This document shows positions 35,509 to 45,348 of a stretch of DNA of 64,000 nt, piece after piece. The notes beneath the pieces are model-generated. The model searched no databases. It worked only from the letters and a program-made list of their open reading frames with translations, and was not told where the DNA came from. The position numbers and the translations under genes were made by a program. How positions within the stretch are numbered: position 1 is the first letter of the stretch; every line of letters begins with the position of its first letter. The stretch comes from Chryseobacterium sp. (GTDB lineage: Bacteria; Bacteroidota; Bacteroidia; Flavobacteriales; Weeksellaceae): contig JAITUA010000020.1 of assembly GCA_031286615.1 (NCBI GenBank), forward strand, positions 372,001 to 436,000, written 5' to 3'.

Positions 35509-35808
35509 ATGAAAAAATTATTATTTATTGCTATGGTTGGTATAGCAGGCTTTGCAAGTGCAAAAGGAAACGAGGAGAAAGTAAATTCTAAAGCAAAAGA
35601 AGTTACAACGGTTACTAAAAAAGCCATCTTGTCAAAAAAAGATACTAAGTCTAAAGCAAAAGCAGCATTCTTTGCTGAATGTAGAACAGTAGTAGTATCT
35701 TGTACATCAGCGTATACTTGCCAAGATTGGTCTGAAGGTCAATGGAATACTTGGGGGTCCAATATTCAAAGTAATTACTGCATGTATGACAGTCCATATA
35801 CTCCTTAA
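35509..35808 (+). CDS. Small secreted Cys-containing protein
   Basis: 99 aa with a typical signal peptide (MKKLLFIAMVGIAGFASA). A Lys/Thr-rich middle is followed by a C-terminal segment with four Cys (AECRTVVVSCTSAYTCQDW and NYCMYDSPYTP). It could be a processed secreted peptide with two disulphides. I used ATG 35509 because the upstream in-frame start has no signal-like sequence. It is followed by a GLPGLI-family gene. Function unknown; a bacteriocin-like or surface role is only a guess. Confidence 0.7.
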   Translation: MKKLLFIAMVGIAGFASAKGNEEKVNSKAKEVTTVTKKAILSKKDTKSKAKAAFFAECRTVVVSCTSAYTCQDWSEGQWNTWGSNIQSNYCMYDSPYTP

Positions 35809-35968
35809 CTAACTGAATATAAAGAATCAAATTTGATTAATTAGATCAATCTAAAAAAGAAATCGTTCAAAAAATAGTTTGTGTTTACTTTTGAAAAGTT
35901 ACTTTTTTAATTACATTTAAAAAGAATGTATACAAAGTTTTTTGAACGTTTCTTGTAAATGATACATC

Positions 35969-36787
35969 ATGAATTTTATAAAAAAACAAACTTTAACAAT
36001 TATATTTTTATTCATTTTCTCTATTTCGTTTTCTCAGGCAGCTATGAGCGATTCGTTAAGAGGTGAGTTTACCTACTTGCTTCAGTACAAGCCTAATACT
36101 CTAAATCGAGATTACGTTATAAAAGAATTATATTCATTACAAATAACCGATAAACGTTCTTTTTTCAGTAGTGAAAATAAGCTGAAATTTGATTCTGCTT
36201 TTTCAGCAGCATATAATAAAAAAAGTAATATTATTGATTTAAGTGGTATTCCTGCCTCGAGATCTAACTTTTTAATTATCCAAACGAATGAAAATTCAGA
36301 ATTTTACGAATCAGTTGGGATGACTCTACTATTGTATAATAGTCCAGTAATTCGTAATTGGAAGCTAGTTAATGAGACAAAAGTAATTAACGATATTAAC
36401 TGTAAAAAAGCAGAAGTAAATTATAAAGGTAGAGACTGGACAGCTTGGTATTCAACCGAAATTCCTTTTCCCTATGGTCCATACAAATTCAGTGGTCTCC
36501 CCGGATTAATCGTAAAAATAGCTGATAAAACGGGAGATTATGATTATGAATTAGTAAAAGCAATATCTAGTTCTCAATTAAAAGGTAAAACCATTACAAT
36601 AAAAAGAGTACGATACCAAGGGGCTAAGTTAGTCACACAAAAAGAATTATCAGATGCAAGAGCAAATTTTAGAGCAAATGCCAAACGTGAGTTAGAAAGT
36701 ATGGGTACTGTATTTTCAGAGGGGCAAAACAGACCAAAAATAAGTGAAGCAGAGAAAAAAGGCCATAACCCTATTGAGCTAGAGTAA
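35969..36787 (+). CDS. GLPGLI family secreted protein
   Basis: 272 aa with a signal peptide (about 1-23). YGPYKFSGLPGLIVKIADKT carries the motif that names the family. GLPGLI proteins are common in Bacteroidota and often sit beside TonB receptors or peptide-related genes. Here the neighbour is the small Cys-containing secreted protein. Role unknown, perhaps periplasmic or cell-surface handling of that peptide. Confidence 0.88.
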   Translation: MNFIKKQTLTIIFLFIFSISFSQAAMSDSLRGEFTYLLQYKPNTLNRDYVIKELYSLQITDKRSFFSSENKLKFDSAFSAAYNKKSNIIDLSGIPASRSNFLIIQTNENSEFYESVGMTLLLYNSPVIRNWKLVNETKVINDINCKKAEVNYKGRDWTAWYSTEIPFPYGPYKFSGLPGLIVKIADKTGDYDYELVKAISSSQLKGKTITIKRVRYQGAKLVTQKELSDARANFRANAKRELESMGTVFSEGQNRPKISEAEKKGHNPIELE

Positions 36788-37133
36788 TTAAACGTGATTT
36801 ATTAATACTTTTGAAGTAGCAGATCTCACACACAAATTAAAGCATATTTTAAGCATTGAAATTCAATTTGCTTTTTTGATTAAAAAATACTAAAAATCAG
36901 TCAATTGGTATATAGGTCGTTATTTCTTTATAATTACGCTAATATATATAATTTTCTCTCAAAATGGAGAAAATTTCTGTTTACTAAAACCTCTTATAAA
37001 GTCTATGCTTGTGTTTTGATTTAGAAAGAAAACAGTTGAGATCTGGCTGCTTTTTTTATTTCTGGGCTATTCATTTCTTTTTCCGTATTTTTGCACCCGA
37101 AAATTCATTATTCATTACTAATTATTAATTAAG
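36788..37133. other. Intergenic region with promoter of the ABC-F gene
   Basis: AT-rich. The only clear signal is TATTTTTG at 37086-37093, a -7 box about 40 nt before the ABC-F start, followed by an ATTCATTA-type low-complexity tract. No gene is seen. Confidence 0.45.
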
Positions 37134-39059
37134 ATGCTTTCGGTTCAAAGTTTAGGATTACACCATTCAGGAAATTATTTATTTCAAAATGTCAATTTCA
37201 CCATTAAAAAGGATGATAAAGTTGGTCTCGTTGGTAAAAACGGAGCGGGAAAATCCACTTTGTTGAAAATGCTGTCCGGAGAAATTAACTTCTACGAAGG
37301 AGAGGTTGTGACGGAAGGAAGTATTACTATTGGTTTCCTGAAGCAGGATCTTGATTTTGTAAAAGGAAGAACCGTTTGGAATGAAACAATGCAGGCTTTC
37401 GAGCAGATCAATGCCTGGAAAAATGAGCTTGAAGAAGTGAATCACCAGATGACTGTAAGAACAGATTACGAAAGTGATTCCTACACGGATTTGATTAATA
37501 AAATGACCGAGCTGAATGACCTTTTAATGAACCATGATGCCTACAATCTTGAAGGTGACATGGAAAAAGTGTTGTTTGGTTTAGGATTTAAAGCAGATGA
37601 CTTCCAAAAGGTTACTGATGAATTTTCAGGAGGGTGGAGAATGAGAATTGAATTGGCAAAATTACTTCTTCAGAAGAATGATATTATGCTTCTCGATGAG
37701 CCTACCAACCACCTGGATATGGAATCTATCATCTGGCTTGAAAACTTTTTGAAAGACTATCCCGGAGCCATTGTTCTGGTAAGTCACGATAAACAGTTTA
37801 TGACAGCAGTTTGTAACCGTACTTTTGATATCAACAACAAAAAAGTTGACGACTATAAAGCCAACTATTCCAAATATCTTGTCATGAGAGAAGATCGCCG
37901 TGAAAAACTGATTCAGGCTAAAAAGAATCAGGATGCGGAGATCAAACAGATGGAAGACAACATTAATAAGTTCCGTGCAAGTGCTACAAAAGCATCTTTC
38001 GCACAGTCACTTATTAAGAAATTAGATAAAATAGAACGTATTGAAGTTGATAACGAAGACGTTTCAAAATTCAATATCCGTTTCGTACAGTCTATGGTTC
38101 CCGGAAAGATCATCTTTGAAGCAGAAAATCTGGGAAAAGCCTATGGACAAAAGCAAATCTTTGATGATGTAGATTTTATCGTTCAGAGAGGAGACAGAAT
38201 TGCTCTTTTGGGGCAAAACGGACAGGGGAAAACAACTTTAGCTAAAATTTTAGCAGGAGATATTAAAGATTATTCAGGAGCATGGAATCTTGGACATAAC
38301 GTTAATATCGGGTATTTCGCACAGAATCAGGAAGAGGTTTTAACGCCTAATAAAACCGTTCTTGAAGAAGCTGAAGATGCGGCAACGGAAGAGACAAGAC
38401 CTAGAGTAAGAGATTTATTAGGATCTTTCCTTTTCCAGGGAGATGCGGTTACCAAGAAAACTAAAGTACTTTCCGGAGGGGAGAGAAACCGTCTTGCACT
38501 TTGTAAACTATTGCTTCGTCCTTTCAACACGTTGATTATGGATGAACCTACCAACCACCTTGATATTCAGTCTAAGGAAATTATCAAGCTTGCACTGCAG
38601 AACTTTGAAGGTACTTTAATTGTCATCTCGCACGACAGGGAATTCCTTCAGGGACTTTGTGATAAGATCTATGAATTCCGTGACGGGAAAATGAAAGAAT
38701 TCCTTGGGGACATCAATGAATATCTTGAATACAGACAAAAAGAAACGATCAGAGAGATTTCTGCAGAAAAAGCCAAACTTCATCAGGAAGTAAAGGTAGA
38801 ACCTAAGAAAGTGGAAGAAAAACCAGCTGCCAGCAGCCAGTCTTCAAATATCGTTAGCAAAGAACAGAAAAATATTCAGAATAAAATCAAGAAAGTAGAA
38901 GAGAGAATTTCTGAACTTGAAACAAAAATAGAGGAAATGGAAGCTTCTTTCGCCAAAGAAAACCCTTCAGATGAAACCCTGGAAAAATACAACAAAACCA
39001 AGGAAGACCTGGATACAGCTTTACAGGAGTGGGAATATCTTGGTACACAGCTTGATTAA
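37134..39059 (+). CDS. ABC-F family ATPase (ribosome-associated)
   Basis: 641 aa with two ABC domains and no membrane segment. Walker A is GLVGKNGAGKST (about 32-43) and GQNGQGKTT (about 360). The signatures are SGGWRMR and SGGERNR, and each domain has LDEPTNHLD or MDEPTNHLD. The linker holds a charged coiled coil, and the C-terminal 100 residues form a Uup-type coiled coil. ABC-F proteins act on the ribosome in translation or stress. A strong terminator follows. Confidence 0.94.
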   Translation: MLSVQSLGLHHSGNYLFQNVNFTIKKDDKVGLVGKNGAGKSTLLKMLSGEINFYEGEVVTEGSITIGFLKQDLDFVKGRTVWNETMQAFEQINAWKNELEEVNHQMTVRTDYESDSYTDLINKMTELNDLLMNHDAYNLEGDMEKVLFGLGFKADDFQKVTDEFSGGWRMRIELAKLLLQKNDIMLLDEPTNHLDMESIIWLENFLKDYPGAIVLVSHDKQFMTAVCNRTFDINNKKVDDYKANYSKYLVMREDRREKLIQAKKNQDAEIKQMEDNINKFRASATKASFAQSLIKKLDKIERIEVDNEDVSKFNIRFVQSMVPGKIIFEAENLGKAYGQKQIFDDVDFIVQRGDRIALLGQNGQGKTTLAKILAGDIKDYSGAWNLGHNVNIGYFAQNQEEVLTPNKTVLEEAEDAATEETRPRVRDLLGSFLFQGDAVTKKTKVLSGGERNRLALCKLLLRPFNTLIMDEPTNHLDIQSKEIIKLALQNFEGTLIVISHDREFLQGLCDKIYEFRDGKMKEFLGDINEYLEYRQKETIREISAEKAKLHQEVKVEPKKVEEKPAASSQSSNIVSKEQKNIQNKIKKVEERISELETKIEEMEASFAKENPSDETLEKYNKTKEDLDTALQEWEYLGTQLD

Positions 39060-39069
39060 ATAAATAGAA

Positions 39070-39108
39070 ATGCTTCATAAACTAAAAATTATGAAGCATT
39101 TTTTTTTG
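39070..39108 (+). terminator. Terminator after ABC-F gene
   Basis: The 11-bp stem ATGCTTCATAA/TTATGAAGCAT with an 8-nt loop is followed by a T9 tail. Confidence 0.9.
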
Positions 39109-39205
39109 TAACAAAATCCTGCTCATTTCTACTTATTATCCGTAGTCGCAAGTAATTTAATAAAAGTTTAAGGAAACAATTAAATTATTTTCATAATTTT
39201 GAACC

Positions 39206-39562
39206 ATGATTTTTAAAGAAAGCAGAAACCTAAAGAGTTTTATCTCCAAGCTATTGTTTGGAGTGTACTTCCTCGCGCTGCTTTCTCAAAGCTTTCACCA
39301 CCATGATACTGTAGATTATTTTAAGGCTTTCAACCTTAAAAAAGTAGAAAATACGGTGACGAAAGCAGTTACTAAAGAGAAAGCTGGCGACTGTCTGGCC
39401 TGCCACTTTTTGGTGACCGGACATACATTAGCTCCTGAAGAATTCAGTTTTACTTTTGAGCATTACAGCCACGAGGTAAAACAAATCATCGCCATCCAGG
39501 AGAAAATCTGGTCTCAGACCAAATTCACTTTTCAGCTTCGGGGACCTCCCGCAATTTCATAA
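39206..39562 (+). CDS. Small His/Cys-containing membrane-anchored protein
   Basis: 118 aa. A hydrophobic N-terminal segment (KLLFGVYFLALLSQSF) is followed directly by HHHD, then CLACHFLVTGH and several more His. The spacing suggests a metal-binding periplasmic protein. It lies upstream of a TonB receptor and a lipoprotein in the same direction, so metal uptake is a reasonable guess. It resembles DUF2946-type proteins in layout, but I cannot assign a family. Confidence 0.65.
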   Translation: MIFKESRNLKSFISKLLFGVYFLALLSQSFHHHDTVDYFKAFNLKKVENTVTKAVTKEKAGDCLACHFLVTGHTLAPEEFSFTFEHYSHEVKQIIAIQEKIWSQTKFTFQLRGPPAIS

Positions 39563-39574
39563 TTCATAGATTCT

Positions 39575-39660
39575 ATAGGGTTTAAAGTTTGATACTTTAA
39601 AGTTCAATGTTTAATACTTTAAATTCAATGTTTAAAGTTGAAGGTTTAAAGTTGTTAGAA
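39575..39660. repeat. Degenerate AT-rich tandem repeat
   Basis: Several imperfect copies of a unit close to TTTAAAGTTNAATG occur in a row in the gap before the TonB receptor gene. It is low-complexity, with no coding potential. Confidence 0.5.
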
Positions 39661-39823
39661 AAACAACTGATAGTTTGTAATTGATATTTAATTACAGCTT
39701 CTAACTTCTCATTATACTTTTTACATTGTACAACGTACATTTTACAATCAAACCCAACCCTTCCCACAAATTTTAACGAAAAATGTACCCTATTGAAAAG
39801 GGTATGCAATCAATCTATTTACA

Positions 39824-42208
39824 ATGAAATTGATATATTGCCTGCTGCTGATCTTTTGCGGATCAGTATTTATAAGTGCACAAAAAACCTATACTGTAGA
39901 AGGAACCGTTCAGGATTTTCACGATAAAAGCTTATTGGAAAATGCTGTCATTAAAATCGGAAACTTTACAGCTAAAACCAATAAGAAAGGTAAATTTTCT
40001 TTTGACAAGATTCCTGCAGGGAAGTATACACTCATTGCTCAACACCCTGATTGCGATGATTATACTGAAAATATAGGAGTTGATCAGGATGTTCAGCTGG
40101 TTATTACGCTGGAACACCATGTTAAGGATATTGAAACGGTTACCATTCATGGAAACCATAAAAATAATGGTTCTCTGGTGGTTAAAACAGTCAATAAATC
40201 TGATATTGAGAAAAATTCTACAGACAATCTGGGGAACTTATTATCCAAAATCTCAGGAGTGACGGCTTTAAAAACCGGAAATAATATTTCAAAACCCGTT
40301 ATTCATGGCCTTTATGGAAGCCGTATCAGCATTCTGAACAATGGAGTACGTCTTGCTGAACAGGAATGGGGCGTAGAACATGCACCGAATGTTGATATCA
40401 ACAACTTTCAGCATATTGATGTCATAAAAGGAGCTTCTGCTTTGAAATATGGAAGCGATGCCATTGGTGGAGTCGTGGTAATGGAGCCGGAAGTTTTTCC
40501 TAAAAAAGATACCATTAAAGGCTCAGTAGGACTTACCGGAATTTCCAATGGAAGAGGTCTTGGCCTGGATGTGGATGTTGCCAAAGTCTGGAAAAACGGA
40601 TGGGCAGTGAAGTCTGGTGGAAGTATCAAGAAGCTGGGTGACCAGAGTGCTCCGAACTATAATCTGAAAAATACAGGGATGGATTTTTCTTCCTTCAATT
40701 TTACCGTTCAGAATAATACCTATGAAAGAGGAATTTCTTTTGATTATTATCTGACCAATCAGAATATTGGGATCTTAAGAGACTCACACGTTTCAACTTC
40801 GGAAGATTATGACAGAGCAATGACTGCTAATCCTCCTATCTATTCAGGTAAGTTCAGTTATGATATTGATAATCCGAGACAGGTTATTGAACATCATATT
40901 GCAAAAGTTTCCGCTTTCAAAAGGTTTGAAAATATAGGAAAGCTATCTGCAACATACAGCTATCAGTATAACCACAGACAGGAATATGATATCAGAAGAG
41001 GTGAGCTGAGTGATACTCCTTCACTGGATCTGGAACTGATGACACATCAGTTTAACCTTAATGATTTATTGGAAAGAGAAAAATGGTCTTTAGAAACCGG
41101 AATTGATGCAGGTTTTCAAAACAATTATTCGGATCCGGCAACCAAAGCAAGACGTCTGATCCCGAATTATGATAAATATTCTGCAGGCGCATATTCTGTT
41201 TTTAAATATAAGATTTCCCCTGAATTCAATTTTGAAGCAGGAGCGAGATATGATTTTACCCGTTATGATGTCACCAAATGGTATGATAAAAGTGACTGGG
41301 AGAAATTATATGCTGATACTTATCCACAATTTTATGTGAAAACAGATCAGAACAGAGTATTGACGCGCCCTCAGCTTAATTATAACAATATTTCTTTCAA
41401 TGCAGGTTTGGAATACCGTCCTAATGCGAATTTTGATCTGAAATTTAATTATGCAAAGGTGGGAAGATCTCCGAATGTTGCTGAATTATTTTCAGATGGG
41501 CTGCATCACTCTGCAGGAGTGATCGAAACCGGAGACATGGGATTGAAAAACGAGCAGGGTCATCAGTTTAATTTAAATATAGATTCAAGGTTTAATGTTC
41601 TGAAAGGCTTGAATATTTCCGTGAATCCTTATTTCTTCATCACTAAAAACTTCATTAATGAGATTCCGGTGGGAATTAAAGGAACCATCAGAGGAGTATT
41701 CCCGGAATGGGTGTATCAGCAGATTGATGCGAAAATGTACGGAGTAGATCTGGATATCAACTGGAAACTTACCGATGACCTGACCTATGTAGGAAAGGGG
41801 AGCTATGTATATGGACAGGATGATACTCACAATGAACCGTTGATCTTAATGATGCCTCCTAATTTTTCCAATGCATTACAGTTTAAAAAACAGAAATGGA
41901 ATAATTTCTATTTCACTGTTGAAAATCAAACTTTTGTAAAGCAAACCAGATTTCCGATTAGAAATGCACCGCTGGAACTTTATGTCAATGGCGAATTGGT
42001 AGATAAAGAAATCGATTTCAGTACGCCGCCCAATGGATACTCACTTTGGAATATCCAAACCGGAATCAACATCAGTAAAAATCTTTCTGCAGGACTTATC
42101 GTAAATAATCTTTTCAATACTTCGTACAGAGAATATCTGAACCGTTTGAGATTCTTTGCAGATGAGGCAGGAAGAAACTTTATTTTAAATTTTAGATACA
42201 AATTCTAA
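39824..42208 (+). CDS. TonB-dependent outer membrane receptor
   Basis: 794 aa with a signal peptide (LIYCLLLIFCGSVFISAQ). A carboxypeptidase-regulatory-like domain (about 22-105), the plug domain (SDIEKNSTDNLGNLLSKISG, then HGLYGSRISILNNGVRLAEQ) and a beta barrel ending in FRYKF follow. The receptor takes up a TonB-dependent ligand. The His/Cys-rich protein upstream and lipoprotein downstream suggest a metal or metal complex rather than a glycan; there is no susD partner. Confidence 0.93.
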   Translation: MKLIYCLLLIFCGSVFISAQKTYTVEGTVQDFHDKSLLENAVIKIGNFTAKTNKKGKFSFDKIPAGKYTLIAQHPDCDDYTENIGVDQDVQLVITLEHHVKDIETVTIHGNHKNNGSLVVKTVNKSDIEKNSTDNLGNLLSKISGVTALKTGNNISKPVIHGLYGSRISILNNGVRLAEQEWGVEHAPNVDINNFQHIDVIKGASALKYGSDAIGGVVVMEPEVFPKKDTIKGSVGLTGISNGRGLGLDVDVAKVWKNGWAVKSGGSIKKLGDQSAPNYNLKNTGMDFSSFNFTVQNNTYERGISFDYYLTNQNIGILRDSHVSTSEDYDRAMTANPPIYSGKFSYDIDNPRQVIEHHIAKVSAFKRFENIGKLSATYSYQYNHRQEYDIRRGELSDTPSLDLELMTHQFNLNDLLEREKWSLETGIDAGFQNNYSDPATKARRLIPNYDKYSAGAYSVFKYKISPEFNFEAGARYDFTRYDVTKWYDKSDWEKLYADTYPQFYVKTDQNRVLTRPQLNYNNISFNAGLEYRPNANFDLKFNYAKVGRSPNVAELFSDGLHHSAGVIETGDMGLKNEQGHQFNLNIDSRFNVLKGLNISVNPYFFITKNFINEIPVGIKGTIRGVFPEWVYQQIDAKMYGVDLDINWKLTDDLTYVGKGSYVYGQDDTHNEPLILMMPPNFSNALQFKKQKWNNFYFTVENQTFVKQTRFPIRNAPLELYVNGELVDKEIDFSTPPNGYSLWNIQTGINISKNLSAGLIVNNLFNTSYREYLNRLRFFADEAGRNFILNFRYKF

Positions 42209-42261
42209 AAATTTCAAAAAACAATTCAATCAAAATTTTACAATTTTAAAATTCTTAAAAA

Positions 42262-42834
42262 ATGAAAAATCTATTCAATACTAAAAATATCATCAAATTA
42301 TTAGCTGTTTTATTTATTACCGTTACCGCTGTTACTTCTTGTCAGAGAAACGGGTCTGCAGAAGAAGATGACCTTCCTCAGGAAGAACTTACCAACATCC
42401 TTTTGTTGGTGACAGATGATGCTGCAGGAACTACTCAGACTTATGATTACAGTATCGGGGCGGGAGGAACACCTACTATTCCGCTTACAAATGGTAAAAC
42501 GTATACTGTTCAGGCAAAATTCAAAAATGGAAATGAAGATGCTACTCAGGAAATTATTGATGCTAAAAACGAACACTTTTTAATATTTGATTTTCCAAAG
42601 TCTAATATTACGGTAGAAAGAGTAGATGGAAGTGATCTTAGAAATGATGGAAAGAGAGTAGGGCTAAGAACAAAATGGACCGTGGTAAAAGCTGTTGACG
42701 GAACGGCACCTTTCTTAAAATTGACACTTATTCACTCGCCTCAAAGCGTAAATGATGCTAAATCAGGAACTGCCTGGGGAAGCGTAGTAGGAGGAGAAAC
42801 TGATGCTGAGGCAAAATACAACCTAAGTAATTAG
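42262..42834 (+). CDS. Lipoprotein of the TonB receptor locus
   Basis: 190 aa. A lipobox ends at Cys27 (VTAVTSC), followed by an acidic linker (SAEEDDLPQEE). The mature part is a beta-rich domain without a motif I recognise. It begins 53 nt after the receptor gene, so it probably binds the same ligand at the outer membrane. A strong terminator closes the unit. Confidence 0.78.
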   Translation: MKNLFNTKNIIKLLAVLFITVTAVTSCQRNGSAEEDDLPQEELTNILLLVTDDAAGTTQTYDYSIGAGGTPTIPLTNGKTYTVQAKFKNGNEDATQEIIDAKNEHFLIFDFPKSNITVERVDGSDLRNDGKRVGLRTKWTVVKAVDGTAPFLKLTLIHSPQSVNDAKSGTAWGSVVGGETDAEAKYNLSN

Positions 42835-42853
42835 GATAATTAATCTTGTTTGG

Positions 42854-42881
42854 ACCACCGGAATTCTCCGGTGGTTTTTTA
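42854..42881 (+). terminator. Terminator after lipoprotein gene
   Basis: The 9-bp stem ACCACCGGA/TCCGGTGGT, loop ATTC, then a T run. Confidence 0.9.
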
Positions 42882-42940
42882 TTTAACAATATTTGGCGTT
42901 ATAAGTTGATTTTAAATGGGTGATTTTCATAAAAAATTCA

Positions 42941-42948
42941 TATTTTTG
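42941..42948 (+). promoter_or_regulatory. -7 box TATTTTTG before tig
   Basis: Matches TAnnTTTG, 22 nt before the tig start codon. No ideal -33 TTG. Confidence 0.45.
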
Positions 42949-42970
42949 CAACCTAAAATTTTAATCAATA

Positions 42971-44305
42971 ATGAAGGTTACCGCACAAAACCATGATGAC
43001 GTAAGTGCATTGCTTACAGTAACATTGGAAAAATCTGACTACAAAGAAAAAGTAGAGAAGCAGTTGATTAATTATGCTAAAAATGCGCAAGTTCCTGGAT
43101 TCAGAAAAGGGAAAGTGCCTTTGAGTATGGTTAAAAAACAATATGAAGCAGGTATTGCATTTGAAGAAATCAACAGACAAGTTTCTGATGCTTTAAACAA
43201 CTATGTTAATGAAAACAAATTAAGATTAGTTGGTCAGCCTGTTCCTCAGCCAGTAAACGAATTAGATTACAATGCTGATCAATTAGAAGTTGCTTTCGAA
43301 GTAGGATATGAGCCTGAATTCACTATAGATTTAGCTAAATATGAAGCACCTCACTACAAAGTAGAAGCTTCTGACAAAGAAATCAGCAAGAGTATTGAAA
43401 ACATGCAGAAGCGTTTCGCTGAGCAGGTTCCTCAAGATAAAATCACTAAGGATTCTTACATTGCTTTAGAAGTTTCTCAGGTTGTGGAAGAAGATGCTGA
43501 AGGAGAGCACCACCACCATCCAAAAAATCTTACCATTACAGCTGAAAACAAAGAAGCTTTCAAATTGGTAAAAGGTTTGAAAATGGAGGGATCTGTAAAA
43601 GTAACAAAAGAAACTCTTGCAGGTGATGAAGAATTAGCTAAAGAATTAGGATTCAGCAAAGAAGAAGTAGAGCACCTACACCACAATGAATTAGAAGTAA
43701 AAGTAAAAGATTTCTATACATTAAACTTAGCTGAACTTAACCAGGACTTATTCGACAAAGTATACGGAGAAGGAAATATCAAGACTGAAGAAGAACTTAA
43801 AGATAAAGTGAAAACTGAATTAGATGAGTACTTCCAGCAAAATGCTGATGTTCACTTTGTGAATAAAGTATTAGAGCAGGTAACTGATAAAGAAGAAGTA
43901 AAACTTCCTGAATCATTCCTTGTGAAGTGGTTATTATTCTCTAACCAGAACATCCAGTCTGAAGCACAAGCTCAGGAAATTCTTGAAGCTGAGAAAAATC
44001 AGTTGAAATACCAAATCATCGAAGGTAAATTGATGACTGAAAACGAAATCAACCTTGACTATGCTGATGTATTGGCTCAGGCTGAACAGTTAGTTAAAAA
44101 TCAATTGGCAATCTACGGAATCCACCACCTAGGTGATGAAGAAATCCAAAAATATGCTGTTGAAATGTTGAAAGACCAGGAGCAGGTAAGACAAATTTCT
44201 TCTGAAGTAGCGATGGCTAAATTGAAAGATGTAATTCTTGAAAAAGCTAGCAAAAAAGAAACTAAAATTTCTCACGACGAATTTTTAGAAGAGCTTAAGA
44301 AATAA
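42971..44305 (+). CDS. tig: Trigger factor
   Basis: 444-aa ribosome-bound chaperone. The ribosome-binding loop region shows VPGFRKGKVPLSMVKKQYE (about 38-56). The middle PPIase-like domain contains a short His run (GEHHHHPKNL), and the long helical C-terminal domain follows. The length is as expected for Bacteroidota. The His cluster is native and not a tag. Its own promoter and terminator suggest a single-gene unit. Confidence 0.93.
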   Translation: MKVTAQNHDDVSALLTVTLEKSDYKEKVEKQLINYAKNAQVPGFRKGKVPLSMVKKQYEAGIAFEEINRQVSDALNNYVNENKLRLVGQPVPQPVNELDYNADQLEVAFEVGYEPEFTIDLAKYEAPHYKVEASDKEISKSIENMQKRFAEQVPQDKITKDSYIALEVSQVVEEDAEGEHHHHPKNLTITAENKEAFKLVKGLKMEGSVKVTKETLAGDEELAKELGFSKEEVEHLHHNELEVKVKDFYTLNLAELNQDLFDKVYGEGNIKTEEELKDKVKTELDEYFQQNADVHFVNKVLEQVTDKEEVKLPESFLVKWLLFSNQNIQSEAQAQEILEAEKNQLKYQIIEGKLMTENEINLDYADVLAQAEQLVKNQLAIYGIHHLGDEEIQKYAVEMLKDQEQVRQISSEVAMAKLKDVILEKASKKETKISHDEFLEELKK

Positions 44306-44329
44306 TTATATTCCGATATAAATATTTGA

Positions 44330-44356
44330 AACCGTCAATTTTTTGGCGGTTTTTTG
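44330..44356 (+). terminator. Terminator after tig
   Basis: AACCGTC/GGCGGTT stem with an 8-nt loop and T tail. Confidence 0.8.
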
Positions 44357-44507
44357 TTTTATATACCCATACTAAAGATTAATCAATAATCATATTTACC
44401 ATTCATCGTTTATCAATTATCATTCATTACTGATTGCTCATCACTCATTATTTATTTGTATGTCCGCCAATATTCCTATATTTACCCTTTAAACTTTATT
44501 TATAAAT

Positions 44508-45194
44508 ATGAAAAAGATCATCATTCCATTTTTCTGTGCTGTACTTTTTTCAGTACCGGCAGCTGCCCAGAAGAAAGGGGCTGCATCTGCTAAAACAGAA
44601 GCTGTAAAATCCAAACTTACCTCTAAAGAAGTTGTTGATAATTATTTCAAAGCATTAGGAGGAAAAGAGAAATTGGAAGCTGTGAAATCTACCATTACTG
44701 ATAACACGGTTTCTGTGCAGGGAATGGAAATTCAAATGACTACTAAAAAATTAGGAAATAAATTCAAGTCTGTACAATCGCTGATGGGTAAAGAAATGAT
44801 TCAGCTTTTTGACGGTGAGAAAGGATACTTTGATCAGATGGGAACCAAAACAGATATTCCTGCAGACAAACTTGGTGAACTGAAAAAAGGAAAGCCAATT
44901 GATGCTTTAGCTTTTGATGCTTCTAATTTTCCAAATGTATCCACAGAAAAATTAGACGGAAAAGACTATAATGTATTGTCTTCAGATAAAGGTAAATTTT
45001 ATTTCGATGCAGGAACCGGACTTTTGTATAAAACCAATGCAGGAGAAGGAAATGCTACCATCAAAAGCTATATGACCGTAGATGGAATACAATTCCCTGC
45101 TGAAGTAGATGCCGAAGGAGGAGGTCAGAAAATGACAATTAAAACGACTAAAGTTGTGATCAACTCCGGAGTTACGGATGCTGATTTTAAATAG
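44508..45194 (+). CDS. LolA-like periplasmic protein
   Basis: 228 aa with a signal peptide (FFCAVLFSVPAAAQ). After a Lys/Ala linker, LTSKEVVDNYFKALGGKEKL opens a domain typical of outer-membrane-lipoprotein-sorting-like (LolA/LolB fold) proteins that often precede M16 peptidases. The fold can bind lipid; its role here is unknown. It is upstream of the M16 protease gene and may form a unit with it. Confidence 0.75.
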   Translation: MKKIIIPFFCAVLFSVPAAAQKKGAASAKTEAVKSKLTSKEVVDNYFKALGGKEKLEAVKSTITDNTVSVQGMEIQMTTKKLGNKFKSVQSLMGKEMIQLFDGEKGYFDQMGTKTDIPADKLGELKKGKPIDALAFDASNFPNVSTEKLDGKDYNVLSSDKGKFYFDAGTGLLYKTNAGEGNATIKSYMTVDGIQFPAEVDAEGGGQKMTIKTTKVVINSGVTDADFK

Positions 45195-45348
45195 AAAATC
45201 GCTTTTAAAGATATTTAAACCGGGTATTTCCCGGTTTTTTTTTGGTTTATGGATAAGTTTAACGCAAATTTAACTATAAAATGAATTCTGTAATTTCTTC
45301 ACATTGTGAATAATTGGTAGTTTTAAGACGTAAATAAAATCAAATACC

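Noticed and set aside
43500-43530. His-tag-like run in trigger factor
   Set aside because: It sits inside the middle domain of an otherwise normal chromosomal gene; natural metal-binding His runs occur in such proteins.
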